Shown one piece after another: positions 16,743 to 25,265 of a stretch of DNA of 29,298 nucleotides. The position numbers and the translations under genes were made by a program. The stretch covers positions 1-29,298 of the forward strand of contig JANWHI010000095.1 in NCBI GenBank assembly GCA_025450495.1, in the 5' to 3' direction. How positions within the stretch are numbered: position 1 is the stretch's first letter; the number at the start of each line of letters is the position of its first letter. The notes below the pieces were generated by a model. The model was not told the DNA's origin, did not search any database, and worked only from the letters and a program-made list of their open reading frames with translations. Source of the DNA: Candidatus Dormiibacter sp. Lineage in GTDB: Bacteria > Chloroflexota > Dormibacteria > UBA8260.

Positions 16743-16906
16743 TGTGTGTGCGTCTTTGTGACATGTGTGGCGGCATCCGCTGAGCCATCTGAGCGGGAGC
16801 TGACCACGCCGTGCGCCGTCGACGCGACGCTGGCGGGCGCTGACAACACGTCCGACAGCGCCACCAATGTGCCGTGTGGAAGCCCCCGACGGGCGGTCGC
16901 GCGAGA

Positions 16907-16912
16907 TAAGGT
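16907..16912 (+). promoter_or_regulatory. Candidate leaderless -10 box (TAAGGT) for glutamate dehydrogenase
   Basis: TAAGGT ends 7 nt before the ATG at 16920, so transcription would start at the start codon. The same bases include AAGG, which could instead be a weak Shine-Dalgarno; sequence alone does not separate the two. Confidence 0.38.
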
Positions 16913-16919
16913 GTGGGCC

Positions 16920-18179
16920 ATGACCGCCGTCGTCAAGGGCAGCGCATCCCTGGCCATCGCCCAGCACCATTTCGACCGCGCCGCCGAGCAACTCGACCTC
17001 CACCCGTCGGCGCGGCCAATGCTCCGGACGATCAAGCGCGAACTGATCGTTCACTTCCCAGTCGAGATGGACGACGGCAGCTTTCGTGTATTCACCGGGT
17101 TCCGTGTCCAGCACAACATTGCGCGCGGCCCGGCCAAGGGCGGGCTCCGTTATCACCCCGCGATGACCCTCGCGGACGCACGCGGGCTGGCCATGTATAT
17201 GACGTGGAAGGCGGCGGTCGTCGACCTGCCTTTCGGCGGCGCTAAGGGTGGCGTGATCGTCGACCCCAAGCAGCTCACCACGCCCGAGCGCGAGCGACTG
17301 ACCCGCCGGTTCACCACCGAGATCTCGCTGTTGATCGGCCCTGACCGCGACATCCCCGCGCCCGACATCGGCACCGGTCCGCAGGAGATGGCCTGGGTCA
17401 TGGACACCCTGTCGATGCACGCCGGTTACTCCGTGCCGGCGTCGGTCACCGGCAAACCAACGGTCATCGGTGGGTCCGAAGGCCGTCATGCATCCGTCGG
17501 CCGCGGGCTGGCCACCGTCGCCGTCCGGGCGCTCGGCGACTCCGGCATCGATCCGGCCGGCGCGACCGTCGCCGTCCAGGGTTTTGGCCAGGTCGGGTCA
17601 TCCACCGCGCAGCTGCTCGCCGCGGCAGGTCTGCGCGTCGTGGCCGTCTCCGACAGTCGCGGTGGCCTCCACAACGACGCGGGGCTCGACGTCGACGCGC
17701 TCACCACGCTCAAGGAGGAGGGCGGCTCGCTATCCGATCACATCGGCGCTGACTCGCTCACCAACCAGGAGCTCCTCGGGCTGGACGTCGACCTTCTCGT
17801 CCCCGCCGCGCTGGAGGCCAGCATCACCGGCGCCAACGCCGGCACCGTGCGCGCTCGGGTCATCTGCGAGGGCGCCAACGCCGCCATCGACCCGGACGGC
17901 GACGCCATCCTCAATGACCGCAACGTGCTGATCATCCCCGACATCCTCGCCAACGCCGGAGGGCTGGTGGTCTCGTACTTCGAGTGGGTGCAGGACCTCC
18001 AGCAGCTCTTTTGGGCCGCCGGTGACGTCAACGGGCGCCTCCGCGAGGTGATGGTGCGCAGCTACGACGAGGTGCGAACCCGGGCGCAGGCAGAGCGGGT
18101 CACGATGCGCGAGTCGGCGCACCAGATCGCCGTCGCCAAGGTGGCGGCCGCCAGCGAGGTCCGGGGCATCTATCCGTAG
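16920..18179 (+). CDS. gdhA: Glutamate dehydrogenase (Glu/Leu/Phe/Val dehydrogenase family)
   Basis: The enzyme oxidatively deaminates L-glutamate to 2-oxoglutarate and ammonium, or the reverse, in the cytosol. It has 419 residues, the size of the hexameric small-type enzymes. Substrate and catalytic residues are Lys73 (PAKGGLRYHP), Lys97 (TWKAAV), Lys109 (PFGGAKGGV) and Asp149 (PAPDIGT). The nucleotide-binding motif is VQGFGQVGSSTA, and the second strand ends in an acidic residue (VAVSDSRGG), which favours NAD over NADP (inference). The ATG at 16920 is chosen because the homologous region begins just after it; the open frame reaches back to 16746 with unconserved sequence. A GGCGCC-acct-GGCGCC hairpin lies just beyond the stop. 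Amination versus catabolic role is undecided. Confidence 0.95.
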   Translation: MTAVVKGSASLAIAQHHFDRAAEQLDLHPSARPMLRTIKRELIVHFPVEMDDGSFRVFTGFRVQHNIARGPAKGGLRYHPAMTLADARGLAMYMTWKAAVVDLPFGGAKGGVIVDPKQLTTPERERLTRRFTTEISLLIGPDRDIPAPDIGTGPQEMAWVMDTLSMHAGYSVPASVTGKPTVIGGSEGRHASVGRGLATVAVRALGDSGIDPAGATVAVQGFGQVGSSTAQLLAAAGLRVVAVSDSRGGLHNDAGLDVDALTTLKEEGGSLSDHIGADSLTNQELLGLDVDLLVPAALEASITGANAGTVRARVICEGANAAIDPDGDAILNDRNVLIIPDILANAGGLVVSYFEWVQDLQQLFWAAGDVNGRLREVMVRSYDEVRTRAQAERVTMRESAHQIAVAKVAAASEVRGIYP

Positions 18180-18195
18180 TCTCGCCCCTTCCCTC

Positions 18196-18211
18196 GGCGC
18201 CACCTGGCGCC
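18196..18211 (+). terminator. GC hairpin after glutamate dehydrogenase
   Basis: GGCGCC (18196-18201) and GGCGCC (18206-18211) form a 6-bp stem with a 4-nt loop, 17 nt beyond the stop. The following sequence (CTTCGCT) is not a T-run, so termination strength is uncertain. Confidence 0.4.
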
Positions 18212-18227
18212 CTTCGCTACCATGCCT

Positions 18228-18239
18228 TTCCTATAGGAA
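18228..18239. promoter_or_regulatory. Perfect 12-bp palindrome overlapping the ribosome binding site of the SDR gene
   Basis: TTCCTATAGGAA is a perfect palindrome. Its right arm merges into the Shine-Dalgarno AGGAAGGAG (18235-18243). It may be an operator, or in RNA it may partly hide the ribosome binding site. Confidence 0.4.
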
Positions 18240-18251
18240 GGAGTGGTGGCT

Positions 18252-19394
18252 GTGGCCGACGGGCGACGCGTTCTGATCACCGGCGTCTCGCGGTTCTGGG
18301 GGGCCGAGCTGGCTGCGCGGCTCGAGGCGGATCCGGGCGTTGACCAGATCGTCGCGGTCGACACGCAGGGGCCCGCCCGGCAGCTGGCGCGCACCGATTT
18401 CGTGCGCGCCGATATTCGTCACAGCCTGGTGGGCAAGCTGGTGCGCGGGCTGCACATCGACACGGTGGTGCACGCCGGCCTCGTCGTCGACCCACAGCAG
18501 GCCAGCCGTCGCTCGGTGCACGAGACCAACGTCATCGGCACCATGAACCTGCTCGCCGCCTGCAGCGGCGCGGACAGCCCGGTGCGCCGCCTGGTGGTCA
18601 AGTCGAGCACCGCGATCTACGGGAGCGAACCCGGCGACCCCTCCTTCTGGAGCGAGGACATGCGTCGTGCGTCGCCAGCGCGCGACAGCTTCACCCGCGA
18701 CCTCGACGAGATGGAGTCCTACGTGCGCGAGTTCGAGGTTCGCCATCCCGCCATCGCCGTGACACTGCTGCGCTTCGGCAATGTCCTCGGCGAGGTGCAC
18801 GACTCACCGTTCGCGCGTCTCTTCGACCTCCCCGTGATCCCGACGGTGTTCGGCTTCGACCCCCGCCTGCAGTTCCTCGACGAGAGTGACGCCGTCGCTG
18901 CTCTCGACCACGTGACCCGCGGCGACTGCCGCGGCACGTACAACGTCGCCGGCGCGGGCGTGGTCGTGCTCAGCCAGGCGATCTCCCTGATGGGCAAGAT
19001 CAACGCGCCGGTCATCCCTTTCGTCGGCGGGAGCCTGGCGATGCGCGTGCTCGACCGCTTCGGCCTGGTCGCCTTCCCAATCGAGCTGGTCCGTCTGCTG
19101 CAGTACGGCCGCGTCGTCGACACCTCGCGACTGCACGACGAGCTGGGCTTCGTGCCTGAGCGCGGCACCATCGACACCGTTCTCGAGCACGGCCGGCGCC
19201 GCCGCGTCCGCGGCCTGGTCGACGACGCCGAGCCATACCGTTACGAGCACGAGCTCGAGGAGTTCCTGCGCAGCCGGGGCCGCCGCGGCGAGGACAACGG
19301 GCCCCCCAGGCCGAGGGCCGCGTCCGCACCCACAGTGCGCGCCCGCCGCCGTCGCAGCGCGCAGCCCACACCGGACGCCGAAGAGGCCACATGA
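18252..19394 (+). CDS. NAD-dependent epimerase-like SDR protein (Rv0501/GalE2-like)
   Basis: This extended SDR-fold protein of 380 residues resembles the actinobacterial GalE2 (Rv0501) group, which is found directly upstream of a lysophospholipid-acyltransferase-like gene, as here. The N-terminal Rossmann motif is LITGVSRFWG. An active-site Ser/Thr segment (KSSTAIYGS) is present. The usual Tyr-x-x-x-Lys is not visible: at the expected place the sequence reads SFTRDLDE, with Phe147 for Tyr and Leu for Lys. Normal epimerase chemistry is therefore doubtful. The last 45 residues are Arg-rich and disordered. Of three in-frame GTGs (18243, 18246, 18252), 18252 has correct spacing (8 nt) from AGGAAGGAG. 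Its stop overlaps the next ATG (ATGA). Confidence 0.85.
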   Translation: MADGRRVLITGVSRFWGAELAARLEADPGVDQIVAVDTQGPARQLARTDFVRADIRHSLVGKLVRGLHIDTVVHAGLVVDPQQASRRSVHETNVIGTMNLLAACSGADSPVRRLVVKSSTAIYGSEPGDPSFWSEDMRRASPARDSFTRDLDEMESYVREFEVRHPAIAVTLLRFGNVLGEVHDSPFARLFDLPVIPTVFGFDPRLQFLDESDAVAALDHVTRGDCRGTYNVAGAGVVVLSQAISLMGKINAPVIPFVGGSLAMRVLDRFGLVAFPIELVRLLQYGRVVDTSRLHDELGFVPERGTIDTVLEHGRRRRVRGLVDDAEPYRYEHELEEFLRSRGRRGEDNGPPRPRAASAPTVRARRRRSAQPTPDAEEAT

Positions 19395-20509
19395 CCACGC
19401 CTACCCGGAGGCTGCCCGCTCGCGCCGCGTCGCAGAACGGTCATCGCTCACTTCGCCCGGACGAGGTCCTCGTCGCGCAACCACAGGCGCGCGGACGCCG
19501 GCGCCGCGCGCCACCGCGTCCGTCGCTGCCATCGCTTCCGTCGCTGCCGTCGCTGCCGTCGCTTTCCGGCCTGGCAGCGCTGCGCCGCGACCTGCCCGCG
19601 ACCGTCATGGGTGCCACCGGCGCACTGGCGTTGCGCCTGCGTGAGCTGACCGGTCGCGACGTCATCGACCTCGAATCCCTCCAAGAGGTGATCAGCGTCT
19701 ACTACCGGCTCGCCGCGCTGCGCGAGCAGCATCGCAACGGCGTGTTCGACGTCGATGACTTCGGCTTCGACCGCGGGCTCACCGAGGCTCTGATCCCGCT
19801 CTTTAGGGTGTTGTCGCGACGCTACTGGCGCGTCGAGGTCGATGGCACCGAACATCTGCCGCAGCGCGGCGGCGCGCTGCTCGTCTCCAACCACGCCGGG
19901 GTGCTGCCGTGGGACGGGGCGATGATCAAGGTGGCGGTGTTCGACGCCGCCGAGCGCCACGCTCGAGCATTGATGGCCAGCTGGTTCGATGAGCTCCCGG
20001 TGGCGTCATGGTTGCTGCGCCGCACCGGCCAGGCGCCCGGCCACCCCGACGACACGCTGCGCCTGCTGCGCCATGGCGAGCTGGTGCTGGTGTTCCCCGA
20101 GGGCGTTCGGGGCACCGGCAAACCGTGGAGCGAGCGCTACCGGCTGCGCCGCTTCGGCCGCGGCGGCTTTGTCGAGGTGGCGATGCATGCCGGCGTCCCA
20201 GTCGTGCCGGTCTCGGTGATCGGCTCCGAGGAGACGTATCCGATGCTCGCCGACCTGCAGCCGCTGGCCCAGTTGCTGGGCATGCCCTACTTTCCGATAA
20301 CGCCGACGTGGCCGCTGCTCGGCCCGCTCGGATTCATCCCGCTGCCCAGCAAGTGGCGGATCACCTTCCACGCCCCGGTCGACGTCGGCAGCAGCGACGC
20401 CACCCCCGAGCCGGCCACGGTGATGGAGCTGGCCGACAGCATCCGCGCCACCATCCAGGGCGGCGTGGTCGACGACCTGATGCGCCGCCAGCGCGTCTTC
20501 CGCGGCTGA
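19391..20509 (+). CDS. PlsC-like lysophospholipid acyltransferase (Rv0502-like)
   Basis: This 372-residue, probably membrane-associated acyltransferase is of the glycerol-3-phosphate / lysophosphatidate family. The catalytic block is SNHAGVLPWDG (His168, Asp175). The His-to-Asp distance is longer than the standard H-x4-D, a variant I recall from the Rv0502-like group. Block III is LVFPEGVRGTGK (235-238 FPEG), followed by the block IV region VVPVSVIGSEE. The first 90 residues are basic and disordered, including five tandem Pro-Ser-Leu units (44-58) and QARGRRRRA. The ATG overlaps the SDR stop (ATGA), so the pair is co-translated, suggesting one lipid-related function. Acceptor lipid unknown. 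Confidence 0.87.
   Translation: MTTPTRRLPARAASQNGHRSLRPDEVLVAQPQARGRRRRAPPRPSLPSLPSLPSLPSLSGLAALRRDLPATVMGATGALALRLRELTGRDVIDLESLQEVISVYYRLAALREQHRNGVFDVDDFGFDRGLTEALIPLFRVLSRRYWRVEVDGTEHLPQRGGALLVSNHAGVLPWDGAMIKVAVFDAAERHARALMASWFDELPVASWLLRRTGQAPGHPDDTLRLLRHGELVLVFPEGVRGTGKPWSERYRLRRFGRGGFVEVAMHAGVPVVPVSVIGSEETYPMLADLQPLAQLLGMPYFPITPTWPLLGPLGFIPLPSKWRITFHAPVDVGSSDATPEPATVMELADSIRATIQGGVVDDLMRRQRVFRG
19520..19564 (+). repeat. Five tandem 9-bp units encoding Pro-Ser-Leu
   Basis: Units follow CC(G/A)-TCG-CT(G/T); three are identical (CCGTCGCTG). The array is in frame within the disordered N-terminus of the acyltransferase. A unit length divisible by three means copy-number change would not break the gene. 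Confidence 0.85.
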
Positions 20510-20520
20510 CTCGCGGCGGA

Positions 20521-20534
20521 CACCACATGTGGTG
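20521..20534. promoter_or_regulatory. Perfect 14-bp palindrome after the acyltransferase gene
   Basis: CACCACATGTGGTG lies 11 nt past the acyltransferase stop, in the gap upstream of guaB3. It could be a regulator site or a short RNA hairpin (5-bp stem, 4-nt loop). It is followed by a G-rich run, not T, so it does not look like an intrinsic terminator. Confidence 0.35.
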
Positions 20535-20594
20535 GGTGGGGGCAGCGCGCGTACAAGATGCTGCGCTGGACGACTCCGGACGGCTCTGGTGCTC

Positions 20595-20603
20595 TGCTAC
20601 ACT
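20595..20603 (+). promoter_or_regulatory. Extended -10 element (TGC TACACT) for the purine cluster
   Basis: A TGn-TACACT extended -10 lies about 104 nt before the guaB3 ATG. It would give a leader of about 97 nt that contains the terminator-like hairpin at 20642-20680. No good -35 is seen. Confidence 0.45.
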
Positions 20604-20641
20604 GCCTTGATGGTGGGGTTGTCGTTGCCCGCTCTGTGTAT

Positions 20642-20680
20642 CACCCAGCCAGCAGTGTGCCGCGCTGGGTGTTTCTGTCT
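20642..20680 (+). terminator. Terminator-like hairpin in the guaB3 leader (possible attenuator)
   Basis: CACCCAGC (20642-20649) pairs perfectly with GCTGGGTG (20664-20671) around a 14-nt loop and is followed at once by TTTCTGTCT. It lies between the candidate promoter at 20595-20603 and the guaB3 ribosome binding site (GGGAGG, 20697-20702). It could be an attenuator for the purine cluster. If instead transcription of guaB3 starts further downstream, it may simply end transcription from upstream genes. Confidence 0.5.
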
Positions 20681-20706
20681 CTGGGATGACGTGATCGGGA
20701 GGCCAG

Positions 20707-21867
20707 ATGGAGATCGAGCTCGGTAGGGGAAAGATGGCCCGGCGCGCCTATGGCTTCGATGAGGTGGCGCTTGTCCCCGGGCGGGTGACCATCAATCCCG
20801 ACGAGATCGATGTGACCTTCGCGCTCAACGGCTCCAAGTTCGAGATCCCCTTCCTCGCCGCGGCCATGGACGGCGTCGTCGACGTCAGGTTCGCGCAGGA
20901 GATGGGACGGCTCGGCGGCGTCGCCGTGCTCAACCTCGACGGCGTGCAGACCCGCTACGAGGATCCCAGCGACGTCCTCCGCGAGATTGCCGCCTCCAGC
21001 CCGCAGGAGATCAACGTCCTGCTCCAGAAGATCTACTCCGCGCCGGTGCAGGACGGGCTGATCGGCCAGCGTATCGAGGAGATCAAATCAGCCGGCGTGG
21101 CCTGCGCGGTCTCGACGACCCCGGCCCGTGCCGAACGCCGCGCGCCTATCGTCCACGAGGCCGGCGCCGACCTGCTCGTGGTCCAGGGCACCGTGCTCAC
21201 CGCACGCCATGTCAGCAAGAGCTACAAGCACCTCAACTTCAAGGATCTCACCGCCTCGCTCGACATCCCGGTCATCGCCGGCAACTGCGTCGACTACGCC
21301 ACCGCGCTCGAGCTGATGGATACCGGCGTCAAGGGCCTGCTCGTCGGTGTCGGACCCGGCGCCGCGTGCACCACGCGCGGCGTGCTCGGTGTCGGCGTCC
21401 CCCAGGTCACAGCCACAGCCGACTGTGCGGCCGCCCGCGACGACCACCTCCGTCGCAGTGGGGAGCGGGTGGCGATCATCACCGACGGGGGCATGCGCCT
21501 CGGCGGCGACGTCGCCAAAGCGTTCGCCAGTGGCGCCGACGCGGTGATGATCGGCTCGATCTTCGCCTCGGCGCAGGAAGCGGCCGGTGGCGGCAACCAC
21601 TGGGGCATGGCCACGCCCGACCCCAACCTTCCCCGCGGCACGCGTATCCGTACCGGCGTCAAAGGAACACTGGCCGAGATCCTCTTCGGCCCCGCCCACG
21701 TCGACGACGGCAGCATGAACCTGGTCGGGGCGCTGAAGAGCTCCATGGGCGTGTGCGGCGCCCGCGACATCCGCGACTTCCAGCGCACCGAGATGGTGAT
21801 CGCCCCGTCGATCAAGACAGAGGGAAAGGTCCAGCAGCGCGAGCAGCGCGTCGGGATGGGGGTTTGA
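20707..21867 (+). CDS. guaB3: GuaB3-family IMP dehydrogenase (no CBS domains)
   Basis: This TIM-barrel enzyme oxidises IMP to XMP with NAD, the first step from IMP to GMP. It has 386 residues. There is no CBS (Bateman) pair, which separates it from standard GuaB of about 490 residues. The N-terminus ([20 protein letters not shown]) matches the GuaB3 pattern. The catalytic Cys is Cys221 in [18 protein letters not shown], with phosphate-binding glycines in the GVGPG segment and [15 protein letters not shown]. GuaB3 proteins have often been misannotated as GMP reductase. Here guaA lies 8 bp downstream, which favours the IMP dehydrogenase reaction. The ATG at 20707 follows GGGAGG by 4 nt. Loss of CBS domains removes the usual nucleotide allostery. 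Confidence 0.9.
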   Translation: MEIELGRGKMARRAYGFDEVALVPGRVTINPDEIDVTFALNGSKFEIPFLAAAMDGVVDVRFAQEMGRLGGVAVLNLDGVQTRYEDPSDVLREIAASSPQEINVLLQKIYSAPVQDGLIGQRIEEIKSAGVACAVSTTPARAERRAPIVHEAGADLLVVQGTVLTARHVSKSYKHLNFKDLTASLDIPVIAGNCVDYATALELMDTGVKGLLVGVGPGAACTTRGVLGVGVPQVTATADCAAARDDHLRRSGERVAIITDGGMRLGGDVAKAFASGADAVMIGSIFASAQEAAGGGNHWGMATPDPNLPRGTRIRTGVKGTLAEILFGPAHVDDGSMNLVGALKSSMGVCGARDIRDFQRTEMVIAPSIKTEGKVQQREQRVGMGV

Positions 21868-21875
21868 GCCGCGGG

Positions 21876-23462
21876 ATGGCCCTCGCTCCCCAGCAGGACT
21901 CGATCGCACCGGCGGATCCGACCGTCGCCCAGGACACCGTGCTGGTCCTCGATTTTGGTTCCCAGTACTCGCAGCTGATCGCTCGCCGCGTCCGCGAGGC
22001 GAGGGTGTACTGCGAGCTGGTTGCGGGCACAATCAGCGCCGACGAGGTCCGCCGTCGCGCACCGCGCGGGCTCATCTTCAGCGGCGGACCAGCCTCGGTC
22101 TACGATGACCGCGCCCCGCTCCCCGACCCCGCGATCTACGAGCTCGACCTGCCCATCCTCGGTGTCTGCTACGGCATGCAGCTCCTCGCCTTCCAGCTCG
22201 GCGGCGCCGTCAAGCCGGCCGAGCGCCGCGAGTACGGGCACGCCTCCATCAGCATCGACGAGCGCAGCGGCATCTTCGAGCGGCTGCCCTCGGAGATCGA
22301 CGTGTGGATGTCGCACGGCGATGTCATCACCCAGGTGCCACACGGATTCCACCCCGTGGCCCACTCGCTCAACTCCCCGTACGCGGCGATCAGCGGACCC
22401 AACGGCCGCTACGGCATCCAGTTCCATCCCGAGGTGGTGCACACCCCGCTGGGGCGCGACATCCTGCGCAACTTCCTCATCGACGTCTGCGGCTGCGCGG
22501 GCACCTGGGAGCCGTCGTCATTCATCGAGATGGCGGTCAACGACATCCGCGCCCGCGTCGGCTCCAAACGGGTGCTCTGCGCGCTCAGCGGTGGCGTCGA
22601 CTCGGCGGTGGCGGCGACGCTGGTGCACCACGCCATCGGCGACCAGCTCACCTGCGTGTTCGTCGACAACGGCCTGCTCCGCCGCGCCGAGGGCGAGCGC
22701 GTCGTCGAGATCATGAGCCACCAGCGCCACATCGACCTGGTCCACGTTGGCGCCACCGAACGCTTCCTCACAGCGCTGGCCGGGGTCGTCGACCCCGAGG
22801 AGAAGCGGCGCCGCATCGGCCGCACCTTCATCGAGGTCTTCGACACCCAGGCGCGCCAGCTCGGCGACATCGACTTCCTCGCCCAGGGCACGCTCTACCC
22901 CGACGTCATCGAGTCGACGTCGCATGACACCCACAACGCACAGAAGATCAAGACCCACCACAACGTCGGCGGCCTCCCCGAGGACCTGCGCTTCCAGCTC
23001 GTCGAGCCACTGCGCTACCTGTTCAAGGACGAGGTCCGCCAGGTCGGTCTCGCGCTCGGGCTGCCCGAGGACATGGTCTGGCGCCAGCCGTTCCCCGGAC
23101 CAGGCCTGGCCATCCGCATCGTCGGCGAGGTCACCGCTGAGCGTCTCGAGACGCTGCGCGCCGCCGACTGGGTGGTCATCGACGAGATCAAGCGCAGTGG
23201 CCTGTACCGCAAGGTCTGGCAGAGCTTCGCCATCCTCACGCCGATCTCCTCGGTCGGGGTGATGGGCGACAACCGCACCTACGCCAACGTTGTCGCCATC
23301 CGCATCGTCGAGTCCGATGACGGCATGACCGCCGACTGGGCCAAGATCCCGTACGACGTGCTCGCCACCATGAGCAGGCGTATCGTCAATGAGGTGGCTG
23401 GCGTCAACCGCGTGGTCTACGACATCTCGAGCAAACCGCCCTCCACCATCGAGTGGGAATAG
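21876..23462 (+). CDS. guaA: GMP synthase (glutamine-hydrolysing)
   Basis: GuaA aminates XMP to GMP using ATP and glutamine. It has 528 residues. The class I amidotransferase domain (about 20-205) has Cys98 in GVCYGMQ and His184/Glu186 in [10 protein letters not shown]. The PP-loop ATPase domain has SGGVDS at 238-243. The C-terminal dimerisation domain ends in the standard KPPSTIEWE. The ATG at 21876 is chosen; a TTG at 21864 overlapping the guaB3 stop (TTGA) would add four residues and is a fair alternative. The first 20 residues are an unconserved extension before [12 protein letters not shown]. The long frame running back to 21366 is a shadow inside guaB3. It overlaps purD by 10 bases. Confidence 0.97.
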   Translation: MALAPQQDSIAPADPTVAQDTVLVLDFGSQYSQLIARRVREARVYCELVAGTISADEVRRRAPRGLIFSGGPASVYDDRAPLPDPAIYELDLPILGVCYGMQLLAFQLGGAVKPAERREYGHASISIDERSGIFERLPSEIDVWMSHGDVITQVPHGFHPVAHSLNSPYAAISGPNGRYGIQFHPEVVHTPLGRDILRNFLIDVCGCAGTWEPSSFIEMAVNDIRARVGSKRVLCALSGGVDSAVAATLVHHAIGDQLTCVFVDNGLLRRAEGERVVEIMSHQRHIDLVHVGATERFLTALAGVVDPEEKRRRIGRTFIEVFDTQARQLGDIDFLAQGTLYPDVIESTSHDTHNAQKIKTHHNVGGLPEDLRFQLVEPLRYLFKDEVRQVGLALGLPEDMVWRQPFPGPGLAIRIVGEVTAERLETLRAADWVVIDEIKRSGLYRKVWQSFAILTPISSVGVMGDNRTYANVVAIRIVESDDGMTADWAKIPYDVLATMSRRIVNEVAGVNRVVYDISSKPPSTIEWE

Positions 23463-24751
23463 GCCCGACCCCGCGGCGCATCCTGGTCGCCGGCTCCGGC
23501 GCCCGGGAGCACGCGCTGGCCTGGGCCTGCGCGCGGCGCCACAGCGACCTACAGGTCACCTGCGCGCCCGGCAACGGTGGCACCGCCAGCTTCGCGACCA
23601 ACGTCGCCGTCGCCGCCGACGACCCCCAGGCGATCGTCCACTTGGCCCGCGAGGTGCACGCAGGGCTGGTCATCATCGGTCCCGACATGGCTCTCGCCGC
23701 CGGCGTGGCCGACGCCTGCCGCGAGGCGCGCATCGCCGTCTTCGGTCCCAGCGCCGCCGCCGCCCGCATCGAGAGCAGCAAGGCCTTCGCCAAGCAGCTG
23801 ATGGACAGCGCCGGCATCCCCACCGCACGCTGGCGCGCAGGCGGTGCTGATGACCGCGCCGCGTTGCACGCGTTCATCGACGAGCTGCACGGCCACTGCG
23901 TGGTCAAGGCAGACGGCCTCGCGCTCGGCAAGGGCGTCGTCGTCTGCGATGACAAAGCCCAGGCGCGTGCCGCCGTCACCGCGTGCCTCGACCAGCATCG
24001 TTTCGGCAGCGCCGGCGACCTCGTGCTCATCGAGGAGCGGCTGAGCGGCGCGGAGGTGAGCGTGCAGGCGCTCGTCGACGGCAGCAGCATCCGCCTGCTC
24101 CCCCCGGCGCGTGATTACAAACGCAGCGGCGATGGCGACACCGGGCCCAACACCGGCGGAATGGGAGCGGTCACGCCGCCGCCGGCGCTCAGCGACGACG
24201 TCCTCGGCCGGGTCGAACGCGACGTGCTCAGGCCCTGCATCGATGCGCTCGCCGCCGCGGGCACGCCCTTCTCCGGCTGCCTCTACGCCGGGCTCATGCT
24301 CACCGCCGACAGCCCGAGGGTGCTCGAGTTCAACGCGCGTTTCGGCGACCCCGAGACGCAGGTGATCCTGCCGGTCATCGACGAGGACGTGCTCGAGCTG
24401 CTCACCGCCTGCGCCGTCGGTGGCCTGGTCCCAGGTAGGGTGCGACGCGGCAGCGACAGCTGCGCGGTGGGCATCGTGCTCGCCGCCAGCGGCTACCCGG
24501 GCACGCCGCGCCGCGGCGACGTCATCTCCGGGCTGAACACGCTCGACCCCGGCATCCTGGCTTTCCACGCCGGGACCCAGCGGAGCGGCGACCGGCTGAT
24601 CACCGACGGCGGGCGAGTCATCACACTTGTGGCCCGCGGCGGCTCGGTGGACGCGGCGAGGCAGCGGGCGTACCGGGCGGTCACGTCGGTCCACTTCGAC
24701 GGCATGCAGCACCGCACCGACATCGGGCTGGACACGACTGTAATGGCATGA
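23453..24751 (+). CDS. purD: Phosphoribosylamine-glycine ligase (GAR synthetase)
   Basis: PurD is an ATP-grasp ligase joining 5-phosphoribosylamine and glycine, step 2 of purine synthesis. It has 432 residues. Landmarks are GSGAREHAL (14-22), the ATP-grasp strand [32 protein letters not shown] with GGMGA, and the metal-binding [12 protein letters not shown]. The start is a GTG at 23453 that overlaps the guaA stop by 10 bases, and the homologous region ([15 protein letters not shown]) starts eight residues later. It lies directly between guaA and purE, so expression with GMP synthesis is expected. All key residues appear intact. Confidence 0.97.
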   Translation: MGIGPTPRRILVAGSGAREHALAWACARRHSDLQVTCAPGNGGTASFATNVAVAADDPQAIVHLAREVHAGLVIIGPDMALAAGVADACREARIAVFGPSAAAARIESSKAFAKQLMDSAGIPTARWRAGGADDRAALHAFIDELHGHCVVKADGLALGKGVVVCDDKAQARAAVTACLDQHRFGSAGDLVLIEERLSGAEVSVQALVDGSSIRLLPPARDYKRSGDGDTGPNTGGMGAVTPPPALSDDVLGRVERDVLRPCIDALAAAGTPFSGCLYAGLMLTADSPRVLEFNARFGDPETQVILPVIDEDVLELLTACAVGGLVPGRVRRGSDSCAVGIVLAASGYPGTPRRGDVISGLNTLDPGILAFHAGTQRSGDRLITDGGRVITLVARGGSVDAARQRAYRAVTSVHFDGMQHRTDIGLDTTVMA

Positions 24752-24770
24752 CACGCAGGGCAGGAGAGAC

Positions 24771-25265
24771 ATGAGCGGCACACTGATGGTGGGCATCGTG
24801 GTCGGCAGCGCGTCCGACCTCGACGTGATGAGCAAATGCAGCCACGTCCTCGACGGCTACGGCATCGGCTGGGAGATCGGCGTGATGTCGGCGCACCGCT
24901 CCGGCGATGTGGTGCGCAGCTACGCGCAGCAGGCCCCAAAACGTGGCCTGCGCGTGCTCATCGCCGCCGCCGGCGCCGCCGCTCACCTGCCCGGGGTGCT
25001 GGCGTCGATCACCACCCTGCCGGTGATCGGCGTGCCGCTCGCAGCCACGCCGCTCGCCGGCTTCGACTCGCTGCTCAGCATCGTGCAGATGCCGCCGGGA
25101 ATCCCGGTGGCCACGGTCGCGGTCGGGGACATGGGCGCGCGCAATGCCGCCCATCTCGCTGCCGAGATCATCGCGCTGTTCGACGACGACGTCGCCAAGG
25201 CGGTCACCGAACACCGCGCCACCATGCGCGACACCGCCCGGCCACCCGAGGGCTTCATCCCGTGA
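24771..25265 (+). CDS. purE: N5-carboxyaminoimidazole ribonucleotide mutase / AIR carboxylase
   Basis: PurE catalyses the carboxylation step to CAIR in purine synthesis. It has 164 residues, the size of the class I mutase. Conserved parts are GSASDLDVM (12-20), the catalytic His42 in MSAHRSGD (the usual HRTP is HRSG here), [10 protein letters not shown] (68-76) and the Gly/Pro-rich [19 protein letters not shown]. The ATG at 24771 has the ribosome binding site CAGGAGAG just upstream. PurK, which normally makes the N5-CAIR substrate, is not in this window; it may be elsewhere, and the class cannot be proved from sequence alone. The stop overlaps the next GTG (GTGA). Confidence 0.95.
   Translation: MSGTLMVGIVVGSASDLDVMSKCSHVLDGYGIGWEIGVMSAHRSGDVVRSYAQQAPKRGLRVLIAAAGAAAHLPGVLASITTLPVIGVPLAATPLAGFDSLLSIVQMPPGIPVATVAVGDMGARNAAHLAAEIIALFDDDVAKAVTEHRATMRDTARPPEGFIP

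Larger units (their letters stand above)
16616..16919. other. Divergent intergenic region between the histone-like and glutamate dehydrogenase genes
   Basis: This 304-bp gap holds the histone-like gene's leader (two hairpins and a Shine-Dalgarno), its promoter with an overlapping dyad near 16728-16749, and a TAAGGT box just before the dehydrogenase ATG. Between about 16765 and 16906 I see nothing beyond a non-conserved open frame that runs into the dehydrogenase gene; no tRNA or small RNA is recognisable. Confidence 0.7.

Noticed and set aside
16746..16919. N-terminal extension of glutamate dehydrogenase from a GTG at 16746
   Set aside because: The extra 58 residues are not dehydrogenase-like and cover the promoter region; ATG 16920 gives the usual N-terminus.
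20529..20726. 65-residue frame upstream of guaB3 as a leader peptide
   Set aside because: It begins upstream of the candidate promoter, has no ribosome binding site and runs into guaB3; no run of regulatory codons is visible.
21366..21875. Upstream extension of the guaA frame through guaB3
   Set aside because: The frame overlaps the well-supported guaB3 gene and is Arg/Pro-rich; GuaA homology begins after 21876.
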